Positions 53,761 to 61,416 of a stretch of 64,000 nucleotides of DNA are shown in pieces. Below the pieces are notes generated by a model. The model made no database searches and was not told where the DNA came from. It saw only the letters and a list, made by a program, of their open reading frames with translations. Both the position numbers and the translations under genes were made by a program. This DNA comes from Alicycliphilus denitrificans K601 (GTDB lineage Bacteria; Pseudomonadota; Gammaproteobacteria; Burkholderiales; Burkholderiaceae_C), in assembly GCF_000204645.1 (NCBI RefSeq), contig NC_015422.1, forward strand, positions 3,365,001 to 3,429,000, given 5' to 3'. Position 1 is the stretch's first letter, and each line of letters starts with the position of its first letter.

Positions 53761-54810
53761 ATGCACAAGCCCATGAAATCCCTGCTGGCCATCTGCGTCC
53801 TGGCGACGGCAGGCGCCGCCTGCGCCCAGGAGCAGGTGGTCAACCTGTATTCGGCGCGCCACTACGCCACGGACGAAGCCCTGTACAGCGGGTTCACCAA
53901 GGCCACGGGGATCAAGGTCAACCGCGTGGACTCCGACGATGCCGGCATCATGGCCCGCCTGAAGGCCGAAGGCACGGCCTCGCCCGCCGACGTGATCCTG
54001 CTGGTGGATGCCGCGCGCCTGTACCGCGGCGAGGCCGACGGGCTGTTCCTGCCCGTGCGCTCCAAGGTGCTGGAGGACGCCATCCCCGCCAACCTGCGCG
54101 CCACGCCCGCCGCCGATGGCGGCATCGCCTGGTTCGGCCTGTCCACCCGCGCCCGCGTCATCGTCTACAACAAGGCCAAGGTGAACAAGGACGACGTGGA
54201 CACCTACGAGGAACTGGGCGCCCCCAAGAACAAGGGCAAGCTGTGCATACGCTCGGGCTCGCATCCCTACAACCTGAGCCTCTTCGGCGCCGTCACCGAG
54301 CACATGGGCGAGCAGAAGGCCGAGGCCTGGCTCAAGGGCGTGGTGAACAACCTCGCGCGCGCGCCCAAGGGCGGCGACACCGACCAGATCAAGGCCGTGG
54401 CCGCGGGCGAGTGCGACATCGCAGTGACCAATAGCTACTACCTGGCCCGCCTGATGCGCTCGGAAAAGCCCGAGGACAAGGCCGTCGTCGAGAAGGTCAC
54501 GGTGGTGTTCCCCAACCAGCAGTCCTGGGGCACGCACATGAACATCGCCGGCGGTGCCGTGGCGCGCCACACCAAGCACCAGGCGAACGCGATCAAGTTC
54601 CTGGAATACCTGGCGAGCCCCGAGGCGCAAAACTATTTCGCCAACGGCAACAACGAGTGGCCCGCAGCCAAGGGCGTGGACCCCGGCAACCCCGCCCTCA
54701 AGGCCATGACCGACGGCAAGCCGTTCAAGAGCGAGACCATCCCCATCAGCGCCGTGGGTGCCAATACGGTCAAGGTGCAGCAGATGCTGGACCGCGTCGG
54801 CTTCCGCTGA
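53761..54810 (+). CDS. Ferric iron ABC transporter substrate-binding protein (FutA/FbpA type)
   Basis: 349-residue precursor. Signal peptide MKSLLAICVLATAGAACAQ. QVVNLYSARHYATDEALYSG is the family start, SPADVILLVDAARLYRGEAD the middle motif, and TNSYYLARLM has the Tyr pair that binds Fe(III). Length is normal. No permease or ATPase gene follows; the protein is followed by a terminator, so the rest of the importer lies elsewhere. A Met four codons later is another start. Confidence 0.92.
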   Translation: MHKPMKSLLAICVLATAGAACAQEQVVNLYSARHYATDEALYSGFTKATGIKVNRVDSDDAGIMARLKAEGTASPADVILLVDAARLYRGEADGLFLPVRSKVLEDAIPANLRATPAADGGIAWFGLSTRARVIVYNKAKVNKDDVDTYEELGAPKNKGKLCIRSGSHPYNLSLFGAVTEHMGEQKAEAWLKGVVNNLARAPKGGDTDQIKAVAAGECDIAVTNSYYLARLMRSEKPEDKAVVEKVTVVFPNQQSWGTHMNIAGGAVARHTKHQANAIKFLEYLASPEAQNYFANGNNEWPAAKGVDPGNPALKAMTDGKPFKSETIPISAVGANTVKVQQMLDRVGFR

Positions 54811-54832
54811 TCTCCACGCGACCACCCGCGAC

Positions 54833-54860
54833 GAGCCCGGCCCCGCCGGGCTTTCTTGCT
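54833..54860 (+). terminator. Terminator of the iron-binding protein gene
   Basis: AGCCCGGC-CCC-GCCGGGCT followed by a T-rich run. Confidence 0.8.
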
Positions 54861-54889
54861 TTTGCACCACTGCCCGCACTCGTTCATAA

Positions 54890-54911
54890 TTGACGTTTAC
54901 GTCAACGTCAT
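54890..54911. promoter_or_regulatory. Palindromic operator TTGACG-TTTA-CGTCAA
   Basis: Perfect 6-base arms, followed by a third half site (CGTCA). It lies 20 bases before the start of the dehydrogenase gene. Similar TTTACG/CGTAAA-type sites are bound by LiuR-like MerR regulators of acyl-CoA and branched-chain degradation genes. Confidence 0.45.
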
Positions 54912-54924
54912 TCTTGGAGACTCC

Positions 54925-55683
54925 ATGGACATCAAGGGCAAGGTATTCATCGTCACGGGCGGCGCCTCGGGCCTGGGCGAAGGCACGGCGCGCATGCTGG
55001 CGGACGCCGGCGGGCAGGTGGTGATCGCCGACATGCAGGCCGACAAGGGCGAGGCCGTGGCGCGCGAAGTCAAAGGCGCCTTCGTGCGCTGCGACGTGAG
55101 CAGCGAGGCCGACGGCCAGGCCGTGGTGGCCAAGGCCGTGTCCCTGGGCAAGCTCATGGGCCTGGTGAACTGCGCGGGCATCGCCCCCGCGGAGAAAACG
55201 GTGGGCAAGAACGGCGCGCATGCGCTGGCCACGTTCACCAAGACCATCACGGTGAACCTGGTCGGCACCTTCAACATGATCCGGCTGGCTGCGGAGGCCA
55301 TGAGCAGGAACGAGCCCGAGCCCACGGGCGAGCGCGGCGTGCTGATCTCCACAGCCAGCGTAGCGGCCTACGACGGCCAGATCGGCCAGGCCGCCTACTC
55401 CGCCTCCAAGGGCGGCGTGGTCGGCATGACGCTGCCCATCGCCCGCGACCTGGCCCGCAGCGGTATCCGCAACATGACCATCGCCCCCGGCATCTTCGGC
55501 ACGCCCATGCTGTTCGGCATGCCCCAGGAGGTGCAGGACGCACTCGCCGCCGGCGTGCCCTTCCCCAGCCGCCTGGGCACTCCACAGGACTACGCCAGGC
55601 TCGTGCGCCACATCTTCGAGAACGACATGCTCAACGGCGAGGTGATCCGCCTGGACGGCGCCATCCGCCTCGCGCCGAAGTGA
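54925..55683 (+). CDS. SDR family 3-hydroxyacyl-CoA dehydrogenase
   Basis: 252 residues. NAD-binding [24 protein letters not shown], catalytic Ser in [15 protein letters not shown] and YxxxK in [20 protein letters not shown]. The sequence resembles type II 3-hydroxyacyl-CoA dehydrogenase (HSD17B10-like), used for short or branched acyl-CoA. TTGGAGAC upstream of the ATG at 54925. Single gene with its own operator and terminator. Confidence 0.93.
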   Translation: MDIKGKVFIVTGGASGLGEGTARMLADAGGQVVIADMQADKGEAVAREVKGAFVRCDVSSEADGQAVVAKAVSLGKLMGLVNCAGIAPAEKTVGKNGAHALATFTKTITVNLVGTFNMIRLAAEAMSRNEPEPTGERGVLISTASVAAYDGQIGQAAYSASKGGVVGMTLPIARDLARSGIRNMTIAPGIFGTPMLFGMPQEVQDALAAGVPFPSRLGTPQDYARLVRHIFENDMLNGEVIRLDGAIRLAPK

Positions 55684-55714
55684 CTCCGGGCCGCGTGCCC
55701 CGGCCTTCGAGCCC

Positions 55715-55739
55715 CCGCCGCCTTCGCGCGGCGGTTTTT
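55715..55739 (+). terminator. Terminator of the SDR gene
   Basis: CCGCCGC-CTTCGC-GCGGCGG followed by T5. Confidence 0.8.
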
Positions 55740-55760
55740 GGGAGCATGCGCCTCGGCAGA

Positions 55761-55797
55761 GCAAAACGAAACGGGCTGCACCTTGCGATGCAGCCCG
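55761..55797 (-). terminator. Terminator of the tRNA array
   Basis: On the minus strand CGGGCTGCA-TCGCAAGG-TGCAGCCCG is followed by TTTCGTTTTG, 12 bases beyond the end of tRNA-Asp. Confidence 0.8.
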
Positions 55798-55809
55798 CTT
55801 TCAATGGCT

Positions 55810-55886
55810 TGGCGGAGTGGACGGGACTCGAACCCGCGACCCCCGGCGTGACAGGCCGGTATTCTAACCGACTGAACTACCACTCC
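55810..55886 (-). tRNA. tRNA-Asp (GTC)
   Basis: 77 bases with encoded CCA. Anticodon loop CTGTCAC, acceptor GGAGTGG/CCACTCC. Last gene of the array. Its 3' 14 bases recur at 56115-56128. Confidence 0.97.
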
Positions 55887-55933
55887 GCGTCGGTGTGACT
55901 TTCGTTCCTTGCGGAACCAAGTGCCACAAAACT

Positions 55934-56009
55934 TGGCGACCCTACGGGGATTCGAACCCCGGTACTCACCGTGAAAGGGTGATGTCCTAGGCCTCTAGAC
56001 GATAGGGTC
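55934..56009 (-). tRNA. tRNA-Glu (TTC)
   Basis: 76 bases with encoded CCA. Anticodon TTC in the loop CTTTCAC, T-loop GTTCGAATC. Middle gene of the array. Confidence 0.97.
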
Positions 56010-56032
56010 AAAACCTAGAAATTCGACAATCC

Positions 56033-56108
<76 letters not shown>

Positions 56109-56114
56109 AAGATA

Positions 56115-56128
56115 TGGCGGAGTGGACG
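56115..56128. repeat. Candidate attL of the right-hand integrative element
   Basis: tggcggagtggacg is identical to the last 14 bases of tRNA-Asp (55810-55823) with CCA. It is a tRNA 3' end without a tRNA, 80 bases from a P4-type integrase gene. If it is an attachment core, the intact tRNA-Asp copy at the other end lies beyond the window. Confidence 0.55.
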
Positions 56129-56208
56129 TCTGCCTTGGTAGGCGTTCATCTCGTCTCACAACAGACCAAGATTCTAGCAGAGAAAACGGCTTACAAAAAA
56201 ACATTGCG

Positions 56209-57588
56209 TCATTCCGGCTCATCATGGCTCATGGAATCTCCGTCATGGACGGGGATCGCTCCGGAGGTTGAACGATTGGGCGGAGAGTTTTCCGCCGCCC
56301 TACTCACCCCTGGAAACTCGGGGGTCACGACGGAGGTCGGCGTGCCGGGCGGAGGAGTCTGCTGCTCTGCGTCGCCGCATTGCACTTGCCCTTGCGTCGG
56401 CTGCACGACACTGCACCATTCAGCCCAGTCTCGCATCAACGCACGCCGACGCTCGAAAAGATCCGTACGTCGATACGCCTCCTCGACCTCAGTCCCCACC
56501 TTGTGAGCCAGGGCCATTTCGGGCATCTCTTTCGGGTAGAGAGTTCTTTCCGCTGCCCAGGTACGGAACGTGGAACGAAATCCATGCACCGTGATGTCTG
56601 AGCGCTGCATCCGTTCCAGAACGTTCGCCATCGCCATATTGGACATGGGTCGATTTTGCTTCGCACCTGGGAAGACCCATACCGGATCCAGCCCCTTCAA
56701 CCGCTCAAGGATCGTGAGTGCATCACGAACGAGCGGCACCCGATGTTCCTTGTGCGCCTTCATTCGCTCTTTCGGGATGATCCACACCGTTGCATCAAGG
56801 TCGATCTCGTTCCACTTCGCAAAGATCACCTCGCCAGTACGGCAAGCGGTGAGGATGGTGAACTGCAATGCCCGTGCTGCAATCCCCTTCTCGCGAGCGA
56901 GCAGCCGAACGAACGCTCCTACATGCCCATAGGGCAGCGACGGATGGTGCCTGACCTTCTTGAGCTTCGAGGGCTTAGGAAGCAATTCCTGGAGGTGCCC
57001 GCGCCAACGCGCCGGATTCTCACCCTCACGAAATCCTTGCGTCGTTGCCCATGCCAGGACCCGTTCAATCCGCTCCCGCACCCGGCTCGCAGTTTCCGTC
57101 TTGGTCTTCCAGATTGGCTCGAGCACCTGCAGAACCAACGGCGTGTTGATCAAGCGAACGTGCATCTTCCCAAAGACGGGGCAAGCATACTCGACGAGAG
57201 TCGCCTCCCATTGCTTTTGATGCTTCTCGTTGCGCCATGACTCCTTGTGGCTCTTGATGTACTCGTCCATGCAATCTCTGAAGATCCTGTTGCTAGCCTG
57301 GACCGCCTTGGCTTTGGCCAGGGCCTCGGCCCGGTGCATCAGTGGGTCAATACCATCCCTGAGCAGAAGCCTAGCCTTCCGAGCCTGCTCCCGGGCCTCT
57401 GCGAGGTTGACCGTGTGCACGGGGCCGATTCCCATGAAGTGCTCACCCGTGCCCCGTGCATATCGAAAGATCCAGCTTTTCACGAGAGCCTTCGTGATCT
57501 GCAGGTAGAGTCCGTTGCCGTCGGAATATCTTCCGGGCTTGGACAGACGCGTTACCTTCAGCGCCGTGAGTTTCTCAACGCCAACCAT
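56209..57588 (-). CDS. P4-type tyrosine integrase (DUF4102)
   Basis: 459 residues. N-terminal DUF4102 arm-binding domain (LSKPGRYSDGNGLYLQITKA), catalytic Arg in LTACRTGEVIFAKWNEIDLD, HGFRSTFRTWAAE (His-x-x-Arg), LAHKVGTEVEEAYRRTD (second His and the Tyr nucleophile). The last 60 residues are a Pro/Ser-rich tail not needed for catalysis. AAGGAG precedes the ATG at 57588. It is the outermost gene of the element, next to the tRNA array. Confidence 0.93.
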   Translation of the reverse strand: MVGVEKLTALKVTRLSKPGRYSDGNGLYLQITKALVKSWIFRYARGTGEHFMGIGPVHTVNLAEAREQARKARLLLRDGIDPLMHRAEALAKAKAVQASNRIFRDCMDEYIKSHKESWRNEKHQKQWEATLVEYACPVFGKMHVRLINTPLVLQVLEPIWKTKTETASRVRERIERVLAWATTQGFREGENPARWRGHLQELLPKPSKLKKVRHHPSLPYGHVGAFVRLLAREKGIAARALQFTILTACRTGEVIFAKWNEIDLDATVWIIPKERMKAHKEHRVPLVRDALTILERLKGLDPVWVFPGAKQNRPMSNMAMANVLERMQRSDITVHGFRSTFRTWAAERTLYPKEMPEMALAHKVGTEVEEAYRRTDLFERRRALMRDWAEWCSVVQPTQGQVQCGDAEQQTPPPGTPTSVVTPEFPGVSRAAENSPPNRSTSGAIPVHDGDSMSHDEPE

Positions 57589-57918
57589 ATTCGTTCTCCT
57601 TGATGTTCGGTGCGGATAAAAGCCCGTACTCGCACCTTCATGAGAACAGCCAAATGTTCGGCTTCAAGTCCACGCACAGCGGCGGCGATCAGCCACTTCT
57701 GCGTCTAGCCGATTGGCACCTCAACGCCCGGATGCAAGTAGGTACTGGCACAGAGGGTGCATGTGGAGGCTGGGGAGCGCCAGCCACAATTGGCCATAAC
57801 TGCAAGCCCTTACGGCGTTGGCGAAAGAATGAGACGCCATGAGCCAAGAGCCCGCTGCCTTTAACGCACTGTCGATGCGTTGCCTGAAAGAGAGCCAGCG
57901 AGATGGGGCATCTGATCT
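57589..57918. other. Gap without a clear gene
   Basis: 330 bases between integrase start and the end of the nuclease gene. Short open frames have no start signals or recognisable motifs. It probably contains the integrase promoter. Confidence 0.45.
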
Positions 57919-58464
57919 TCAGGCTTGCGATTCAAAACGGTCACATCTGGTCCGAAATGCACAGCCCGCACATGCTCGAGCCGAGGAGGCATAGGTGGGA
58001 TCAGCTTGCCGAGCCAAGATGTCGCTACGGCGCTGCGCCAGGGCAATCACTTGCCCCTCATCCAGCAAACGCACCCGATGGAACCGCCAGCGTCGAGGCG
58101 AGGTGGGGTGCAGAGCAGTGACAAAAGCGAATGGCTCAACCACCTCGCCTGTCTGATGCTCAATAGCGACTTTCTGCGCCGAAAGCTGAATGATGTCACT
58201 GGGATAGGCCCGATTGGTTGACCGTGTCTTCAATTCCACGAGTACCAACGATCCGCCCGGCAGCCGGTAGACGCGATCGGCCTTCGCGACGAGTCGGATC
58301 GGAGCCCGGATGCGAAAAAGCTTCTCCATATAGACCAGCTCGGCATTGGCCAGCTCTCGCGGCCGTGAGGCTCGCTCGCAAGATGCGTGGCGGCGCGTCC
58401 ATTGCCGCGCCAGCCACAGCGCGAATACCAGACCGGCAAGGACATACACGGCATACAAAGTCAT
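57919..58464 (-). CDS. Membrane-anchored PD-(D/E)XK protein, Cas4-like C-terminal part
   Basis: 181 residues. Residues 3-19 are a membrane segment (LYAVYVLAGLVFALWLA). The nuclease core has Asp 63 in VAKADRVYRLPG, Glu 77 and Lys 79 in LVLVELKTRS, and Gln 93 in DIIQLSAQK, the order of the RecB/Cas4 PD-(D/E)XK fold. The C-terminus has CAGCAFRTRC (Cys 165, 168, 174), like the three C-terminal iron-sulfur Cys of Cas4. The N-terminal lobe of Cas4 with its first Cys and the conserved His is missing here, but a matching piece is encoded by the upstream gene, which overlaps by four bases. No cas genes are nearby. Function inferred only from motifs. Confidence 0.7.
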   Translation of the reverse strand: MTLYAVYVLAGLVFALWLARQWTRRHASCERASRPRELANAELVYMEKLFRIRAPIRLVAKADRVYRLPGGSLVLVELKTRSTNRAYPSDIIQLSAQKVAIEHQTGEVVEPFAFVTALHPTSPRRWRFHRVRLLDEGQVIALAQRRSDILARQADPTYASSARACAGCAFRTRCDRFESQA

Positions 58465-58907
58465 GACGACCTCCTGTCGCTCAGCGACCTTTCACACCGT
58501 GCAACCACGATGCACAGCATGCGGCGCACCCCAGCCACGATCACAGGTGATCGCGCCATGATTCGGCAACCCACTGGGGCCACCCAGTAGTACGCGACAA
58601 CTAGAATCCTCCCCCAGCGCCGTCGCAAGAGAACCGCATCGCGATATGCGCGAAGCACCTGCGTCTCCCGTGCATCCGGGCCGAACACGAAGGTGGCGAC
58701 AAAGCACCGGCGATCCGCCGTCGCTACCAGGCCCTCCTCCAAGTACCGCTGGTGGGCCACCTGCCCTCGGGCCATGGCTTGTCGCTGCTCGGGCGTCGCC
58801 TGGTCACCATATAGATGTGCAAGCTGCACCCTCTTCTCGCAGAAGCCCATTTCCGCAAGCTCCGTGGGGCTCACCTCATCACGCCGCGCGTATCTTCGTG
58901 TTGACAT
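58461..58907 (-). CDS. Cas4 N-lobe-like domain fused to a CFI-box C-terminus
   Basis: 148 residues. Residues 12-58 (SPTELAEMGFCEKRVQLAHL; ARGQVAHQRYLEEG) look like the start of Cas4/RecB-type nucleases: first Fe-S Cys (Cys 23) and the motif I His (His 52). From residue 68 it switches to a CFI-box domain, CFVATFVFGPDARETQVLRA, then GRILVVAYYWVAPVG and a membrane-like tail. GAGG lies five bases before the ATG at 58907. It overlaps the PD-(D/E)XK gene by four bases and follows the StbB-like gene after seven. The CFI-box is a known C-terminal domain of unknown function. Confidence 0.65.
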   Translation of the reverse strand: MSTRRYARRDEVSPTELAEMGFCEKRVQLAHLYGDQATPEQRQAMARGQVAHQRYLEEGLVATADRRCFVATFVFGPDARETQVLRAYRDAVLLRRRWGRILVVAYYWVAPVGCRIMARSPVIVAGVRRMLCIVVARCERSLSDRRSS

Positions 58908-58914
58908 AGCGACC

Positions 58915-59190
58915 TCACTCTTGCAGGCTGGGCCCGAACACGTCGTTGCTCACGGTCGCGGACTTCGACGCTTCGCTGGCCACGGGCGGAGGCACCTGCC
59001 TGGCGTCATCCACGGCAAACACACCGTACTGCGCCAGCAGTCCGTCATAGGCCAGCACACGCAGCCGGTTCACGCGCTTGGCCCCTTGCGGAAAGCGCAC
59101 CAGCTCGTCGTACAGGCGCGGGTTGTCAGCACGCGCCAGTTCGAACACCAGCCGGATCGGCCTCGGCTCATTCTGAGAACATGGGTTCAT
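58915..59190 (-). CDS. StbB/ParR-like plasmid segregation partner
   Basis: 91 residues. PRPIRLVFELARADNPRLYD, then ELVRFPQGAKRVNRLRVLAY, a small basic helical unit of the kind encoded behind stbA/parM genes. GGGGAGG precedes the ATG. It overlaps the ParM-like gene by four bases. It would bind a centromere site and the actin-like filament. The assignment rests on position and general likeness. Confidence 0.6.
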   Translation of the reverse strand: MNPCSQNEPRPIRLVFELARADNPRLYDELVRFPQGAKRVNRLRVLAYDGLLAQYGVFAVDDARQVPPPVASEASKSATVSNDVFGPSLQE

Positions 59191-60218
59191 ACAGCCTCCC
59201 CTGCCGCACGATCCCGGCCTGAGGCCATGGTGCTGGCGGCATAGTTCTGGCCCGCGATCTGGAAACCTCGCACGTTGGCGAACATGGGTTCCTTGACCTC
59301 GTGGATCCGGTGCTTCGGAAACGCCGCCTTCACAGCCTTCTTGAACAGGAAGGCGCCACCGCCCACCAGGATGATGTTCTGCAGGCTCTCTGGGGTTTCG
59401 ATCCACTGGCGCATCGTGGACACCGCCTGCTGGGCCACGCTCTCGGCCAACGGCAAGTGCTTTTTCATGTCGTAGGGCTTCTGGAAGATCACCGGCGCCT
59501 TGCCGGTGCGCAGCGCGAGGTCGATGGCGTCGAAGTCACGGTACGGGGTGCCGATGTCCTTGGAGATCTCGGCCGCCAGCAGGCGCAGCACGTCGGACAT
59601 GCCGCGGTTGATCGAGTGCGATTGCTTCTGCACCAGGCGCATGCCGCGGGTGACCAGCCAGTCGAAGGTGCGCGAGCCGGGGTCGATGACCAGGCTCTGC
59701 TCGGTGCCGATGGTCTCGATCTTCTGGTGTTCGGCCGCGTAGTGGACCAGCGCGCCCTGCGGTTGGGCGACCGCCATCGCCTTGGCTACCGTCACAGTTT
59801 TGCCGCCACCGACCTGGTGGCTGCCGACCATGGCCTTCTCGAGCGCGGCCTTCTTCAGGGTGAACAGCGCCACCGGCAGCCCGACGATCAGCAGGTCGAT
59901 GTGGGACAGCTTCATCATGCTGAGCGCGCCGCGCAGCAGCGCCATGTACTCGGGCGACTCGGTGTACTCGTCGTGCAACTGCTTGGCGCGGAAGGTGTCC
60001 GCGGCCAGGCCGACGTCGGGCCCGACCTCGTAGAACAGCGGTCCGACTGGGATGCAGACGGTCTTGCGCCGTTCGCTGGTCGGCCACTGCGGCGTCTCGC
60101 CGCTGGATGGATAAGCGATGGAGGGGAAGCTGGCGCAACGGATTCCGGCCTCCGCGACGCCGGTGACGAACTTGGTGTTGCCCGATCCGACATCCACCGC
60201 CCTGACGATCAATTCCAT
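59187..60218 (-). CDS. ParM/StbA-like actin-family protein, PRTRC system protein D
   Basis: 343 residues. VRAVDVGSGNTKFVTGV is the phosphate 1 loop of actin-like ATPases, QSLVIDPGSRTFDWLVTRGM the phosphate 2 loop, and NIILVGGGAFLFKKAVKAAF the adenosine motif. It matches plasmid StbA/ParM and the PRTRC protein D group. It should form filaments that push plasmid or element copies apart. The ATG at 60218 follows GGAG; longer frames add nothing conserved. First gene of a four-gene leftward operon. Confidence 0.85.
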   Translation of the reverse strand: MELIVRAVDVGSGNTKFVTGVAEAGIRCASFPSIAYPSSGETPQWPTSERRKTVCIPVGPLFYEVGPDVGLAADTFRAKQLHDEYTESPEYMALLRGALSMMKLSHIDLLIVGLPVALFTLKKAALEKAMVGSHQVGGGKTVTVAKAMAVAQPQGALVHYAAEHQKIETIGTEQSLVIDPGSRTFDWLVTRGMRLVQKQSHSINRGMSDVLRLLAAEISKDIGTPYRDFDAIDLALRTGKAPVIFQKPYDMKKHLPLAESVAQQAVSTMRQWIETPESLQNIILVGGGAFLFKKAVKAAFPKHRIHEVKEPMFANVRGFQIAGQNYAASTMASGRDRAAGEAV

Positions 60219-61416
60219 GATGGTGCTCCAAGGTGAGGAAACATGACGGCCAGCATCGGCAAGGCGGTGCGGCCACGCCACCCGCAATTCGCACGAAATG
60301 GCCCAGGTTTCGGGATCAGGTGCCGCCGCCTATTACTGGTGTGAAAGCACAGTGGCATTGCAATGACGCCAGACCCGGACTCAAGCCGCTGCGAACTGCG
60401 TGTGTGTCACCACGGTCTCACCGCACTGCCAGTCGTCAACCCCCGTTGCGCGCCCATCAAGCGCCCTTCGTGCAGATGCCCGCCAAGGGCTTGGGACTCC
60501 CGTCCGGGACCAGAGGCAGGACTTTCTCCTGTCAAGCCCGCATGCAGCCTTGCTCTGCGTTCGTGCGGGACACTAAATGGCCCCTATCACGCCGTCGCGT
60601 GCCCACAAGCGCCACCGGCAAGGCGCTTTCCCATGCCGTCGCATTGCCACGCCGGCATTGACCATCAAGCCCCTTTCGTCATCCACTAGTGGCTCCCGAG
60701 GGCCATCCTTGGCCCGCTCCATCGCGGAGCAACAGGCGTCGCAGTCGTTACCTGCCCTTGCAGCCCCGGCCCAGAGCCGGGGTGGCCGTCGCCCCCGAGG
60801 CGACCGCTCCGAGGTTTATTTCGTAGAGCATGTGCCTCGACCTTTGCCAGCCCTTGCGGCTGGGCGCTCATGGAAGCGCGTCGAGGCCGTCGATCTCCCG
60901 GCCCGGCACCCGATGCCGGTTCCCGATCCCGCCATCACCCGAGCATGCGTGTTTCACGCCGCCAGCGGCTGTGTTTGCCCTCATGGGCTCCCCGCTGGTC
61001 TTCGCTCAAACGCCCGACACCGCCCTGGACTTTCGGTCAGGGGTGGACCCATGCGGTCGGATGGCGCTGCGAACTCCAGGATTGATCCACCAGTGCGCGC
61101 GAGACCCGATCTCGTCGCCGACGCGGCTGCCTGCCCCCGAGGCGACAGCGCGTCACAACCCTCCGTGGTCGCAGAAATGCGCGGACGGAGCCGGATCACA
61201 TGTTTTCATTTTTAAGACCGACCGAGCTGGCCCGTGCAAGCGCATGGCTGGCGCAACCCTTGGGTCGGCGGCACGCGGTGTGGTCCCGCGTGCCGCCGTG
61301 CTTGCCTGACCGCCCGCTCCAGCGGATGACGGAATCCGTCGCTGGGGTTGGACTTCCCGGATTCCTGAGGGCACACCGTTCGGGCGGCGCGCCACTTCCT
61401 TCACCTGGAAAGCACG
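60219..61416. other. 1.2-kb non-coding region of the element
   Basis: Between the ParM-like gene and the second recombinase no convincing gene is found. It contains hairpins CCCCGGC-CCAGA-GCCGGGG (near 60764-60783) and GTCGCC-CCCGA-GGCGAC (near 60788-60805), and the 14-base sequence gcccccgaggcgac occurs twice (near 60791 and 61133). It may contain a promoter, a centromere-like site for the StbB-like protein, or an origin of transfer. Confidence 0.4.

Noticed and set aside
53698..55764. 688-codon minus-strand frame opposite the iron-binding protein and SDR genes
   Set aside because: Shadow frame crossing two well-supported genes and a terminator.
60577..61309. Open frames of 159-212 codons in the gap before the second recombinase
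   Set aside because: Overlapping frames on several phases, Pro/Arg/Ser-rich, no start signals, no recognisable domains.
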